Shown: positions 19,019 to 29,660 of the stretch, one piece after another
How the letters are laid out: every line of letters begins with the position of its first letter
Position numbering within the stretch: the first letter of the stretch is position 1
Assembly: GCA_036389795.1 (NCBI GenBank)
Contig: DASVWD010000108.1
Span: forward strand, 1-64,000
Reading direction: 5' to 3'
Source: Longimicrobium sp.
GTDB taxonomy: Bacteria > Gemmatimonadota > Gemmatimonadetes > Longimicrobiales > Longimicrobiaceae
DNA length: 64,000 nt
Notes under the pieces: generated by a model
The model's input: the letters and a program-made list of their open reading frames with translations, nothing else
Told to the model about the DNA's origin: nothing
Database searches by the model: none
Made by a program: the position numbers and the translations under genes

Positions 19019-22000
19019 CGGTTGGGAGGAGAAGGACGATCGGACTGCGGGACGTCCGGCGTTCGCTGCGGGACCCAGCGCACCCAGGCCCGCCCGGCGG
19101 GAACGTCCACCAGCGTGCCGAGCACGGCGGCCGCGTCGCGGCGGGCCAGGGCGTCGGCCAGCGCCGCGGCGCCGGCGCGCCCGCCGACCACGCCGCCCAG
19201 GTGCAGGTGCTCGCCCGCCGCCACCGTCACCTCCACGGGCACCCCCGGGCCGTCGGGGACGATGGCGTAGACGCTGATGGCCCGGCCGCCGGCCACGATG
19301 GTCGTGGGCGGCAGCGGCGCGCCGGCCGCGTCCACGGCCGTCCGGGCGCCCTCCAGCCCCAGGTCGAGCGCGTCGCCCCGCGCGCCTTCGGCGCCGCCGC
19401 CGCCCTCGAGGACGACGGCGACGGAGTTCACTCCCGCGGGGAGGCGCGTGGTCACCACCGCGTAGCCGAGGACGGCGTCCGCGGCCACCACCAGCCCCGC
19501 GGAGACGGGGACGCCGCCACGCAGGGTGGAGATCCCCCCGGTGCGCACGGTGCAGCCGGCGCCGAGCGCCGTCCCCGCGCCCACCTGGGCCAGCCGGGCG
19601 CCGGAGTGCCAGCCGGGGGCCCCGCCCCCGGCCGCGCCGCCCACCAGCGCCACCCGGTCCGTGCGCGGGGGGAGCTCCACGGTCCCGCGCGTCAGCGTCG
19701 CGTCCAGCGTCACCGCGCCCGCGGTGTCCATCGCCACCACACGCACGGGGAGGTCGCCCTCGATCGCCAGCGACGGGCGTTCGGTCCGGACGTCGCGCTC
19801 GCCGTTGGGGGCGGCGAGCACGGCCAGCTCGCCGCCGGCCAGGTCCGCCCCGCCCTCCGCCAGCGCCCTGCCCAGCGCCTCCAGGCGGTCCGCGCGGCGG
19901 GGCGCCTGGCCGGGGCCGCGGCGCATCTCGCCCCCGCCCCCGGCCCGGGCCGTGGCGGGCACGCGGCCGGCCGCGACCACGGTCTCGGCCGCGCGCGCCG
20001 CCGGCGGCGCGGCGATCACCAGCCGCGCGGCAAGGCGCGGGTCCAGCCGGGCCGTCACCTCCGCCAGCCGCGGCGGCGCGATGCGCGGGGGCCCGGCGGC
20101 CGCCGCGAGCCTGGCGGACGGTCCCGGAACGGACGCCGATCCGGGGACGGCGCCCGCCGCCAGCCCCACCGAGGTGCGCGCGCGCGGCGTCTCGCCCCGC
20201 GCGGCCTGCAGCGTGAGCAGCGCCTGCACGCGCGGCGGGTGGGCGCGGGTGTCCAGCGGCGGGCGCGGGGGCGCGGGCGGGGCGGGGGGGACCGCCACCG
20301 GCGGCGGCGGGTCGGCCGCCATGCGGAAGGTGAGCGGCACCAGCTGGGGCGGGGCGGCGCGGCCCCCCAGCCAGGCCGCGGCCGCCAGCGGGGAGAACGC
20401 GGCGCCGTTGGCTCCCCGCGTCATCCACGCGTTCGCCGCCTGCAGCACGTCGTCCGCCGCGGCGGGGGCCAGCGCCACGAGCTGGGCCGCCGCGCTCACG
20501 TCCGCCGCGCGCTCGTGGCGCACGCCGCGCTCGGCCAGGAAGGGGAGCGGGTGGCGCTTCCCCACCTCCACCCGGTGGTAGTCCACCGGCACCGTCCCCA
20601 CCGACACGTTGGCTTCCGCCGTCAGCGTGACGCCGTTCACCGCCTCCACCGTCTCGCCGGTGGGCACGGGGCGGGGCTCGCCCTGCGGCTGCGCGGCCCA
20701 CACCCCGCGGGGGAACCGCCCCAGCGTGGCGGCGGGCGCCAGCCGCCCCACCAGGTCGGTACCGTCCGGCGCGCGCAGCGACACCCTGAGGGTGGAGGTC
20801 ACCTCGCCCAGGTGCATGGGCCCGATGGCAAGCAGCACGAGGCCGGGGAGGGGGAGCACGCCGCCCGCGTTCACCTGGGAGCTGGCCGCCGTCGAGGTGA
20901 GGGTCAGCACGAACTCGGGGAGCACCAGGAACGGGTCCGCGGGCCCGCCGGTGGGCGCCTTGCGGTTGCCGGCGGGGCTGGGCGGCAGGGTGCCGCGCCC
21001 GGGGACGGCCGTGAGCACCGCCGCGCCGCCCGGGCGCACGTACTTGGCCTCGAAGGCGGGCCACCCCAGCACCGGGGTGGAGTGGTCGGACCAGTCGCCG
21101 AAGGAGATGGTGGCGCTGGCCACGTCCAGGTCGATGGTGGCGCGGCCGCGGAACTCGGGGCCCTCCAGCAGCACGTCGGCGTGCAGGTGCACCGAGAAGG
21201 TCTTGCTGATGGTGCCCAGGAACCCCAGGTCGACTTCGATGGTGATCCCCGCCCCCAGCTCGGCGTACGCCGTCACCTGGAAGCGGAAGGGGTCGAAGTA
21301 GACGATGCCGTCCGCCCCCAGCCGCAGGTACGCCCACAGCGGGCCCGCGGAGAGCGACGCCTCGAAGCGGGTGCCCGCCATCAGCGCGTCGGAGGTGAGC
21401 GCGAAGTAGCTCTCCCCCTTGATCACCAGCGCGTCGCTCACCCCCCACACGAAGCCCAGCTTGGGGACCACCGGATATCCTTCGCGGCGGAACGAGGGGT
21501 GGTAGCCGCCCAGCGTGAGCACGAACTCGCCCTTGCGCTCGCCGCCGAACCACATCACGTAGGCGAACCCGCCCGTCAGCCGGCAGTCGCGGGTAAGGAG
21601 GAACGAGTTGTCGGTGAGCTGCGCCTGGATCCACAGCACCTGGTCGCGGGTGGAGAAGCGCGCCACCAGCGCCAGCTCCACCTGCACCAGCGGCGCCGCG
21701 GCGTTGGGGAGCGCCGCGCGGGCCAGCCCCAGCAGGCTGATGTCCAGCCCGTCGCCGATGGCCACCGCGATCACCGCGATGCCGTCCACCAGCGAGAACG
21801 AGTTGAACGAGATCCCGGCCGCGAACCAGAAGGCGCCCCGCCGCGAGGGAAAGTATTTGCGCAGCATGTCGAGCGCCGTGCCGGGGTCGGCCATGGGCGA
21901 GGTGCGGTCCAGCGCCTTGAGCAGCGGGTACTGGGGGAACTCGGCCATGTTCTGCGGGATCAGCAGCTGGCGGTTGATCCCCACGCCCGCCCCGATCCCC

Positions 22001-25000
22001 GTGACGAAGAACGCCGGCGGCCCCCCCAGCGGCGCGTTCAGCGCGCCGAAGATGAAGAGCGAGGTGTACTCCTGGCCTCCTTCCGACACCACCGCGTAGC
22101 CGCCGTACGCGGTGATGGCGTACACGCTGAAGCGCAGGCTGATCATCCCCAGGTAGTCGGGGAGCTCGCCCGGCGACCGGCGCAGCGCCCCGGAGATGCT
22201 CACCCCGCTGACCTCGGCCGACACGCCCAGCCCCGCCAGCCCCACCTCCCAGGCGTCGCGCTTGTAGAGCGGCGGATCTCCCGGCGACCGCGGCCAGCGC
22301 GCGCCGACGGACAGGTCGTCCACCGCGATGGTGAGCCCCAGGAAGGAGACGCGGCCGTCCACCACCACGCGGGCCGCCACCACCGTCTGGCTTTGGCGGG
22401 TCACGCCGAACCCCACCTGCTCGATGTAGACGGGCCCGAACCCGCGCTGCAGGCTGATCCACCACGGCCCGTCGCCCGGGCCGGCGCGCAGGTCGAACTC
22501 CGCGGCGCGCCCGCCATGGCTCTGCACCGCCAGCGCGGGGCTGAAGCGGGGCTCCGGCTTCTGGCCGCCGCTGGCGCTGTCACGCAGGATTCCCGCGGCC
22601 ACCCGGTTGCTCCCCCCCGACGAGCCCAGCGGGATCGCCAGGTTTCCCAGCTCCAGCTGGCCGCCCACGGCCGTCACCCCGGTGGTGGGGGTCACCGTGG
22701 CCAGCGCGTGCAGCGCCACCGTGTCGATGTCCACGAAGCTGTCCAGCAACGGCCCGTCGGCCTTCCCCAGGCGGATGCCCACCCCGCGGACGGAGAGGGC
22801 GAAGGAGAGCGTCGGCACTCCGTTCGCGGGGACGCGCAGCAGCTCCACCACGATCCCCTCGTCCGCGGGCGCGCCGCTGATCCACGAGGCGTCGACCTCC
22901 AGGTCCAGCCTCACGTTGCCGTCCGCCAGCGTGAGGCGCTCACCGGGGCGGAGGGAGAGCGCGACCCCGTAGACGACATCGGCGCCGCCGGTGCCGTCGG
23001 GGCGCTGGGAGATCTCCACCGTCAGCGGCGGGACGGAGAGCGCCGGCGCCTGGCCCGCCACGTTGGCGGCCAGCCGCAGCAGCCGATCCAGGAGCTGGTC
23101 CGTGTCCAGGATGCCGGCGTCGAAGGTGAAGCCCCCCAGGCCGTCGCTCGAGAAAGCGACGCGGTCCAGGAGCTCGCGGATCGTGGGGCCCGTCCCCGCG
23201 CCGCCGCCCCCGTCGAAGACGTGGACGTTCAGCAGGGCGATGACCTCCTGGATCTGCAGCACCAGGTCCATCACCAGGGGAAGGAGGATACGCGCGAGCG
23301 CTGCGGGCAACGGACCGTCCGAGGCTTCCAGGCCGAACGACTGCGGGTTCAGGTGCAGCACGCCACTCACGCTGCCGGTGGTGTCGGCGAGCCCCACCGC
23401 CACCCGAGCGCCCCCCGCCGGGTTGTTCCCGATGACGACCATGGCCAGCGGCGCCAGGGTGACGGGGCCGAGGGCGATCCCGTTCGCCGGGTCCACGGCG
23501 AAGGCGACGCGCGCCTCCGCCAGCCCGCCCGGATCGACCTTCAGCGTGCCGTCGATGGTGGCGCCGGTGAACGGATGGATCCCGCCCACGGTTCCGGTCA
23601 GCTTCACCCCCTGGCTCCCACCGGTCGGCACCGTCAGGTGCAGCTCGATGGTGACGCCCACCGTGTGCTGGAAGACCAGATCGCTTCCGACGACCGCGAG
23701 GGAGTAACCCGCCGGCAGTGAGGGTTGAAGGAGAGCGGCGAGGGCGGTGAGAGCCGGCTGCAGCGCCTGCTGCAGGCGCGTCGCCAGCTCGGCGCCCGGA
23801 TTCGCCGCGAGCGCCGCGAGCTCGGCGGCGACGAAGTTCCCGCCGCTGCGCAGCGCCAGGGCGTCCCCCAGCGCCGCCAGCGCCGCGCCCACCCCGGCCG
23901 CGCGGTGCGGGGGCGTCAGCCCGGCCACGGCGTCCAGCACCAGCGGCAGCGCGTAGGTGACCGCCGCCGCCGCCGCGGCGCCCGCGTCCGCCAGCCCCGG
24001 CCCGTCGGGGAAGAGGCGCAGGTCGAGGCTGGAGGGAAGGATCAGCCGCCCTTCCGCCCCCGCCGGGCCCACGGTGAGCGTCACGCGGCCGGAGTCGGCC
24101 AGCGCCAGGGCATCCAGGACGCCCAGGGTGAGCTCCGCCGTGGGGGTGGCCGCCACGCCCGGGCCGCCCAGGGCCACGCCCAGCCGGCCGGCCACGCGCA
24201 GCCCCGTCCCCGCCACCGGCTCGTCCAGGCGGAGCCCCAGGGCCGCCCGCCCCGCCTGGACGTCGGCGGCGAGCTCCAGCCCGTACGGCAGCGTCCACGC
24301 GCCCGGCCCGGGCTGCGGGATGCCCAGCAGCACCGCCACCGCGTCAAGCACGTCGCGCAGCCGCTGGAGATCCGTGCCGCCGCCTCCCGGCGCCAGCGCG
24401 TGCGCCAGCCACCCCGCCGGGTCGTCCAGCAGCGCCAGGGGGATCACCACCCGCGTGGCGGGGCCGGTGCCGGTCAGCAGGCCCAGCGCCCGCAGCACGG
24501 GGTCGATCAGCGCCACCGCCCCCGGCTGCAGCGTGCGCACGAAGGTGATCCCCGCCCACAGGACGTACGCGGGGACCGCCGCCACCAGCAGCCGGGCGAC
24601 CGCGGCCTCGTCCGGCACCGGCGCCAGCTGCACGGGCTGCCCCAGCACGCCCCCGGCGCCCTCCCAGCGCACCCGCGCCTGCAGCGGCGGGCCGCTCACC
24701 TCCAGCACCGGCCGCCCGTTGGGCCCACCGGGGGCGCCGAACGCCGCCGACCCCTGCACGGCCAGGGTACCGTCCGCGCGCAGCTCCACCAGCGCGGCCA
24801 CGGTGGCGCCCGCGTCCGTCGCCAGCGCCGCCGCCTCCGCCCGGAGCGTGCGGGCCGCCAGGTCCGCGCGCAGGGTGACGCCGTCCAGCTGCGCCACCAC
24901 CACCGCCGGGGCGGCCGCCGCGGGGGCAGGTGCGCCCAGGAGCGCCGCCAGCGCCGCCGCCACCGCCGGCGCGCCCGCGGGCGACACGGCGTCGGCAAAG

Positions 25001-28000
25001 AGGCCCGCGGGGTCCACCAGCAGCCGCCGCACCCCGTCCACGGACAGGCCGAAGAGCGCGCCGGGCACCGCGCCGCCCGCCGGCTCCACCAGCCCCAGCG
25101 CGTCCAGCAGCCGCGCCAGCTCCAGCACCGTCCCCGAGGCGGGGAGGGGGCCCAGCGCCGCGGCCAGCCGCCCCACCAGCACCGCGGCCTCCGGGAGCAG
25201 GGGATCGCCCCCGCCGCCGTACGCCACCACCCAGCGGGTGCGCGACACGCCCAGAGCGCTGGCCTCGTGGAAGATCAGCCGCGCGGAGGCCGCGCCGTCC
25301 GCCCCCAGCTCCACCTCCACCTCGGCGCGCCGCAGCGAGGGGTGGCGCGCGACCCCGGCCGGCCGCGCCGGGTCCGGCCCCCCCGCCAGCCATCCCCCCG
25401 CCCGCCCGATCCCCACCCGCGCCCGCACCGCCGGCCGCGCCGACGCCGAGAGCAGCTGCGCCGTCAGCGCCAGCTCCACCGTCACGTGCAGCTCTCCGGA
25501 GGACGCGGGGGGATCGATGGCGACGTTCAGCCCCACCCCCAGCGGCGCGGCGCCCTCCGCCTCCCCCGGCGTGCCCCCCGCCGCCGCCACGGCCGCATCT
25601 TCCAGCACCCGCGCCCCCAGCGCCGCGACGGCGGCGGAGACCGACGCGGCGTCGCAGCGCCCGCGGACGCAGTGCGCCTCCACCCCGGCCGGCACCACCG
25701 GCGCGGCGGAGGGGGGCGCCAGGTCGGCCAGGGGGCTGGTGGCGGCCTCGTACGGGCCGGCCAGCGCGTCCAGCAGCCCTCGCCCCCGCGCCTCGTCCTC
25801 CGTCAGCGCGTCGTCGGGGCCGGCGGGGGGCAGCAGCCCGGCCAGCAGCCGCAGCGCGCCGGCGACCGGCTGCTGCTCCAGCACGTCCAGCCCCACCCCG
25901 CCGTGCGGCGTCCCCACCGTCACCAGGTGCGTGACCCCCGGCACCCCCGCCACGGCCGCCGCGGCGTGCCCGGCGGCGCCGTAGCCGATCACGGCGACGG
26001 GCTCGCTTCCCGCCAGGCGCGTGGAGACGGCGCTCACCACCCGCGCAAGCCGGGCGGCCTGCAGCGCCGCGCCGTCGTCGCCGGGCGCCGCCGCGGCGTC
26101 CGCGCGGCCGGGAAGGAGCACCAGCCAGGGCCCGTCCTCCCCCGCCGGCCCCGCCATGTCGAACGCCTCGGGGACCAGGCCGGGGGCGCGCAGGTCCAGC
26201 ACGTGGTCCGCGTCGATCCCCGGCCAGGCGTCGCCGCCCAGCGGGCCCAGCGCCACCACCGCCCCCGGGCCCGGCGCCACCCCGGTGAGGGCGGCCAGGT
26301 CCACCTCGCGGAGCACCCCGTGCGCGGCGCCCGCCACCTCGTGCACGGCGGCCCCGGGGAGCACGGCGTCGGCGGCGCGCACCAGCCCGTCGGTGTCGGC
26401 CCAGCGGGCGGCCAGGGCGGCGAGCCCGGCCGCCACGCCGCCCCGGTCCAGCAGCGCGTCCGCCAGGGCGCGGCTCCCGGCGGCCGCGGCGGCCTGCAGC
26501 GCGGCGGCCACCCCCGCGGCGCCTCCCCCGGTTTCCCCCGCCGGGGCCCAGGAGAGGAGGGATCCGTCCGGCGACCGGGCCCAGAGCAGCACCTCCACGC
26601 GCCGGGCGGCGGCCGCCGCCGCGCCGGACAGCGCCACGGCGAAGGGAGAGGCGGCGTCGCCCCGGCCGCGGAAGGTGCCCGCGGACACGCCGGGCAGGGC
26701 GGGGCCGGTCACGGCCAGCGCCAGCGCGCGGGCCAGCTCGGCCACCTCGCCCGCCTCCACCAGCGCCGCGGCCCAGGCGCGCAGGGCGGCCGCGGGGTCC
26801 TCCACCAGCGATTCCAGCGGCAGCCGGACGGCTGCCGTGCCGCCGCCGGGGGCCCACCCCGACAGGCGCGCCAGCCGGTCGGCCCAGGGGTCTCCCAGCA
26901 GGCCCAGCACGTGGCCCAAGAGCAGCTCCAGCGCGCGCCAGGGCACCTCGCCCGCCAGCGTGCCGTCCGCCGCCAGGGTGGGAAGGGCGAACGGCACCGG
27001 CTCGCCGTCCACCACCGCGGCCAGCCCCGGCGCAGACAGCGCGGCGCGCACTCCGTCCTGCGGCGTCCAGCGCAGCTCCACCCCCGCGCGGTCGGCGACG
27101 ATCGCCGCGTCCGGCACGCCGATGCGCAGCGGCACCCCGCCGCGCGCGCCGAAGGTGAGGCGGGCCAGCGCGCCGGGGAAGGCGTGCCCCCCGCCGCCCG
27201 AGAGCGAGAGGCTGGCCAGGCGGGCCACGATCCGCAGGTCGGCCGTGGGGCATCCGCCGCCCAGGTCCACCACGGAGCGTTCGATGACCACCCCCAGCTC
27301 CAGCGTGGTGCCGGCGGTCCACGCCACCAGCGCGGCGCCCGCCGCCAGCTCCAGCCGCCAGGGGGTGTCCTCGTCGCCCGTGCCGGTGACCGGCACGGCC
27401 GGGCCGGGGCCGGCCAGCAGCGCGCGCAGCGGCTCCAGGACGGCGGCGTAGCCGGAACGGTGCTCGGCCAGGACACGCGCGTGGTAGTCCAGCAGCGCGG
27501 CCACGGGGTCGGCCAGCAGCGCGGGAAGGGGCGTGAGCGCCACGGGCCAGGCCCCCGCGCCCGGCGGCGGAGAAAGGCCCAGCAGCACGCGCACGGCGGG
27601 GCCGGCCGGCCCCAGCCGGTCCAGCACCGCCGTCGCCAGGTCGTCCACCGCCGAGCCGGCCACGTCGGCCAGCGTCTGCGGGTTGGTCAGGTCCAGCACG
27701 GGGTAGGGATGCGTGCCGATCACCACGTCGTGCGCGGCCAGGACGAACCCCGCGCGGCGGTCCTCGCCCATCCCGATCCCCGCCCGCAGCGAGCCCACCT
27801 GCAGCACGGGGGTGGCCACGTCCAGCAGCCGGTCGGCCGGGGTGGCCGCCTGGGCCGGCCCGATCCGACCCGCCACCTCCAGCCGGGGAAGGCCGGCGAT
27901 GGCGGGCGTGGCGCCCAGGGTGACGCGCACCAGCGTGGCACTGGCCTCCAGCGCCCCCGGCGGCGTGCTGGCCGTCCCCGGCGTCGAGAGCGAGGCCTGC

Positions 28001-28995
28001 AGCCCCAGCTCGGCGGCCGGTGCCCCGGCCGGCGTGCGGAAGACGCGGAGCGCTGCCGCCAGCTTCGCGCCGCCGGCGAGCGCCCACTCCACCCGGTGCG
28101 GCAGCCCCGGCGCGGCGGCCCCCACGACCGCCGCGCCGTTCCCGGCGAGCTGCGCCAGGTGGGCGAGCCAGGCGCCGACGGCGGCGTCGTCCGCCAGCAG
28201 CGCGTCCAGCCACCCCCGCCACGCTGGCAGCCCGTCGGTGAACAGTTGCGCCACGGGGAGCGGTGGAATGTGGGGATCGGCGCTGATCCCCAGCAGCGAC
28301 AGGATCTCCGCGAGCTCGCTCGAGGCGCCCGAGGCCGCCTCCCGGAGCATCCCCAGCAGCAGGCGGAGCGCCTGGCCGGCGAGCTCCTCCGGATCATCCC
28401 CTCCCAGGCTCACGTCCGCTGGCGCGTCCTGCCCCGGGAGCTGCAGCCCCAGCAGCGTGACGTCCAGGCGCGGAGCGGCGCCCGTGGTTCCCACGCTGGC
28501 GGAGAGCCGCAGGCCGGCCAGCGCGGCCTCGCCCGGCGCGGGGGCCGCGGGGTTGAAGACGACCTCCGCCTCCGCGAGGATGCGGCTGGCGCCACCGGTG
28601 GGATCGAACGCGGTCACGACGGGGCCGCTGGACGGCACGCGCAGCAGGGGAACGTACGCCACCACCCGCGCGTCGGGCCCGGTCGCCTGCACCCGCGCGC
28701 CGATGCCGATTTCCGTGGCGCCGGTGCCGCCGGTGATCACCACGGCCAGGGTCACGGCGTCCCGCTCCAGCACCCGGATCCAGCGGCGCCCCGCCTCGTC
28801 GTCCAGCGCCGGCGCGCCCCGCTCCAGCAGCTCGTTCGCCGCGCGCAGCAGCGCATCGCGCTGTTCGGGTTCGCGCAGCATGGCGCCGGCGTATTTTCCC
28901 GGGTCGGCGAACCAGGCGGCGTTGAGCTCCCCGCCAGCCATGATTCCGAGCGCCGTGGCGAAGTCCGCCAGCGGTCCCTCTATCGTGACGGGCAT
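19015..28995 (-). CDS. Giant DUF6603-domain protein (3,326 residues)
   Basis: The ATG at 28995 shares one base with the preceding stop (TGATG). The C-terminal third (residues ~2100-2650) shows the DUF6603 signature: LDSFVDIDTVALHALATV, NAPLGGPPAFFVTGIGAGVG, INRQLLIPQNMAEFPQYPLL and beta-strand runs ending in ATISFGDWSDHSTPV. The N-terminal two thirds alternate long Ala/Leu-rich helices with beta segments (repeated LLLGLSPPPGAGAW, LLGIPQPGPGAW). Near residue 1000 an alpha/beta-hydrolase-like stretch (VAVIGYGAAGHAAAA...HLVTVGTPHGG) lacks the usual GxSxG serine. No export signal is visible. It is the central and largest gene of the operon. Function is unknown. Confidence 0.8.
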   Translation of the reverse strand: MPVTIEGPLADFATALGIMAGGELNAAWFADPGKYAGAMLREPEQRDALLRAANELLERGAPALDDEAGRRWIRVLERDAVTLAVVITGGTGATEIGIGARVQATGPDARVVAYVPLLRVPSSGPVVTAFDPTGGASRILAEAEVVFNPAAPAPGEAALAGLRLSASVGTTGAAPRLDVTLLGLQLPGQDAPADVSLGGDDPEELAGQALRLLLGMLREAASGASSELAEILSLLGISADPHIPPLPVAQLFTDGLPAWRGWLDALLADDAAVGAWLAHLAQLAGNGAAVVGAAAPGLPHRVEWALAGGAKLAAALRVFRTPAGAPAAELGLQASLSTPGTASTPPGALEASATLVRVTLGATPAIAGLPRLEVAGRIGPAQAATPADRLLDVATPVLQVGSLRAGIGMGEDRRAGFVLAAHDVVIGTHPYPVLDLTNPQTLADVAGSAVDDLATAVLDRLGPAGPAVRVLLGLSPPPGAGAWPVALTPLPALLADPVAALLDYHARVLAEHRSGYAAVLEPLRALLAGPGPAVPVTGTGDEDTPWRLELAAGAALVAWTAGTTLELGVVIERSVVDLGGGCPTADLRIVARLASLSLSGGGGHAFPGALARLTFGARGGVPLRIGVPDAAIVADRAGVELRWTPQDGVRAALSAPGLAAVVDGEPVPFALPTLAADGTLAGEVPWRALELLLGHVLGLLGDPWADRLARLSGWAPGGGTAAVRLPLESLVEDPAAALRAWAAALVEAGEVAELARALALAVTGPALPGVSAGTFRGRGDAASPFAVALSGAAAAAARRVEVLLWARSPDGSLLSWAPAGETGGGAAGVAAALQAAAAAGSRALADALLDRGGVAAGLAALAARWADTDGLVRAADAVLPGAAVHEVAGAAHGVLREVDLAALTGVAPGPGAVVALGPLGGDAWPGIDADHVLDLRAPGLVPEAFDMAGPAGEDGPWLVLLPGRADAAAAPGDDGAALQAARLARVVSAVSTRLAGSEPVAVIGYGAAGHAAAAVAGVPGVTHLVTVGTPHGGVGLDVLEQQPVAGALRLLAGLLPPAGPDDALTEDEARGRGLLDALAGPYEAATSPLADLAPPSAAPVVPAGVEAHCVRGRCDAASVSAAVAALGARVLEDAAVAAAGGTPGEAEGAAPLGVGLNVAIDPPASSGELHVTVELALTAQLLSASARPAVRARVGIGRAGGWLAGGPDPARPAGVARHPSLRRAEVEVELGADGAASARLIFHEASALGVSRTRWVVAYGGGGDPLLPEAAVLVGRLAAALGPLPASGTVLELARLLDALGLVEPAGGAVPGALFGLSVDGVRRLLVDPAGLFADAVSPAGAPAVAAALAALLGAPAPAAAAPAVVVAQLDGVTLRADLAARTLRAEAAALATDAGATVAALVELRADGTLAVQGSAAFGAPGGPNGRPVLEVSGPPLQARVRWEGAGGVLGQPVQLAPVPDEAAVARLLVAAVPAYVLWAGITFVRTLQPGAVALIDPVLRALGLLTGTGPATRVVIPLALLDDPAGWLAHALAPGGGGTDLQRLRDVLDAVAVLLGIPQPGPGAWTLPYGLELAADVQAGRAALGLRLDEPVAGTGLRVAGRLGVALGGPGVAATPTAELTLGVLDALALADSGRVTLTVGPAGAEGRLILPSSLDLRLFPDGPGLADAGAAAAAAVTYALPLVLDAVAGLTPPHRAAGVGAALAALGDALALRSGGNFVAAELAALAANPGAELATRLQQALQPALTALAALLQPSLPAGYSLAVVGSDLVFQHTVGVTIELHLTVPTGGSQGVKLTGTVGGIHPFTGATIDGTLKVDPGGLAEARVAFAVDPANGIALGPVTLAPLAMVVIGNNPAGGARVAVGLADTTGSVSGVLHLNPQSFGLEASDGPLPAALARILLPLVMDLVLQIQEVIALLNVHVFDGGGGAGTGPTIRELLDRVAFSSDGLGGFTFDAGILDTDQLLDRLLRLAANVAGQAPALSVPPLTVEISQRPDGTGGADVVYGVALSLRPGERLTLADGNVRLDLEVDASWISGAPADEGIVVELLRVPANGVPTLSFALSVRGVGIRLGKADGPLLDSFVDIDTVALHALATVTPTTGVTAVGGQLELGNLAIPLGSSGGSNRVAAGILRDSASGGQKPEPRFSPALAVQSHGGRAAEFDLRAGPGDGPWWISLQRGFGPVYIEQVGFGVTRQSQTVVAARVVVDGRVSFLGLTIAVDDLSVGARWPRSPGDPPLYKRDAWEVGLAGLGVSAEVSGVSISGALRRSPGELPDYLGMISLRFSVYAITAYGGYAVVSEGGQEYTSLFIFGALNAPLGGPPAFFVTGIGAGVGINRQLLIPQNMAEFPQYPLLKALDRTSPMADPGTALDMLRKYFPSRRGAFWFAAGISFNSFSLVDGIAVIAVAIGDGLDISLLGLARAALPNAAAPLVQVELALVARFSTRDQVLWIQAQLTDNSFLLTRDCRLTGGFAYVMWFGGERKGEFVLTLGGYHPSFRREGYPVVPKLGFVWGVSDALVIKGESYFALTSDALMAGTRFEASLSAGPLWAYLRLGADGIVYFDPFRFQVTAYAELGAGITIEVDLGFLGTISKTFSVHLHADVLLEGPEFRGRATIDLDVASATISFGDWSDHSTPVLGWPAFEAKYVRPGGAAVLTAVPGRGTLPPSPAGNRKAPTGGPADPFLVLPEFVLTLTSTAASSQVNAGGVLPLPGLVLLAIGPMHLGEVTSTLRVSLRAPDGTDLVGRLAPAATLGRFPRGVWAAQPQGEPRPVPTGETVEAVNGVTLTAEANVSVGTVPVDYHRVEVGKRHPLPFLAERGVRHERAADVSAAAQLVALAPAAADDVLQAANAWMTRGANGAAFSPLAAAAWLGGRAAPPQLVPLTFRMAADPPPPVAVPPAPPAPPRPPLDTRAHPPRVQALLTLQAARGETPRARTSVGLAAGAVPGSASVPGPSARLAAAAGPPRIAPPRLAEVTARLDPRLAARLVIAAPPAARAAETVVAAGRVPATARAGGGGEMRRGPGQAPRRADRLEALGRALAEGGADLAGGELAVLAAPNGERDVRTERPSLAIEGDLPVRVVAMDTAGAVTLDATLTRGTVELPPRTDRVALVGGAAGGGAPGWHSGARLAQVGAGTALGAGCTVRTGGISTLRGGVPVSAGLVVAADAVLGYAVVTTRLPAGVNSVAVVLEGGGGAEGARGDALDLGLEGARTAVDAAGAPLPPTTIVAGGRAISVYAIVPDGPGVPVEVTVAAGEHLHLGGVVGGRAGAAALADALARRDAAAVLGTLVDVPAGRAWVRWVPQRTPDVPQSDRPSPPNR

Positions 28996-29660
28996 CAGGG
29001 CTCCCGGTCGAAGGCGTGGCGTGCCTGCGGCGTCACCGTCAGCCCCTCCTTGCCGGCGGCCAGCGCCCCTGGGTGCAGCGGCTGGTTGCGGTCGTCCACC
29101 CCCGCGCCCGCGGCCACGGCGCCTGCCACCCGCAGCAGCGCCCCCCAGGCGGTGGCGATGAGGGGGTCGCCCCACACCTCCACCAGCGCCGCCGGTCCGC
29201 GCGGCGTCGGCTCGGTGGCCGCGGTCAGCCCCAGCGGCTCGCCCGCGCTCCCCAGCGCGAACGGCACCACCACCTCCACCTCGCCCGTCTGCCCGGTGTG
29301 GACGGGGATCCCCACCAGCGCGAACCCTTCCCGGAACACGACCCGCACCCGGCCGGCGTGCACCAGCAGCTCGTCGTCGCCCTCCGCCCAGACCACGTCC
29401 CCGCCGCCCGCGCCCCCCGCGCCCGCCGCTTCGACGAAGGCGTCGCGGAAGCGGGCGTGCGCTTCGGCCGGCTCCAGGGTGACCGGCGGCGCGGCGGCGC
29501 CCGGCCCCAGCGGCCCGGCGTGGGGCGGGGGAAGCCGGTGCCGGCGGCGGTGGTGGCCGAACAGCAGGCGGAGCAGGGCACGCAGCAGTTCGTGCAGGCC
29601 CCCGTGGCGGCGGCGTGCGGGGGCTTCGTCGCCCTCCGGGTGGGTGTGGGTTCCGAGCAT
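28995..29660 (-). CDS. Uncharacterised 221-residue protein upstream of the DUF6603 gene
   Basis: The start at ATG 29660 (MLGTHTHPEGDEAPARRR) was chosen because the codons upstream look non-coding. A longer reading would begin at 29966. A basic, His/Arg-rich N-terminal helix (HELLRALLRLLFGHHRRRHR) precedes a beta-rich domain with VRVVFREGFALVGIPVHTGQ and a C-terminal GDPLIATAWGALLRVAGAVAAG helix. It ends one base into the DUF6603 start codon, implying coupled translation. No family recognised. Confidence 0.65.
   Translation of the reverse strand: MLGTHTHPEGDEAPARRRHGGLHELLRALLRLLFGHHRRRHRLPPPHAGPLGPGAAAPPVTLEPAEAHARFRDAFVEAAGAGGAGGGDVVWAEGDDELLVHAGRVRVVFREGFALVGIPVHTGQTGEVEVVVPFALGSAGEPLGLTAATEPTPRGPAALVEVWGDPLIATAWGALLRVAGAVAAGAGVDDRNQPLHPGALAAGKEGLTVTPQARHAFDREP

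Noticed and set aside
19201-23721. 1,506-codon plus-strand frame opposite the DUF6603 gene
   Set aside because: His/Arg/Gln/Gly-rich antisense shadow without conserved motifs.
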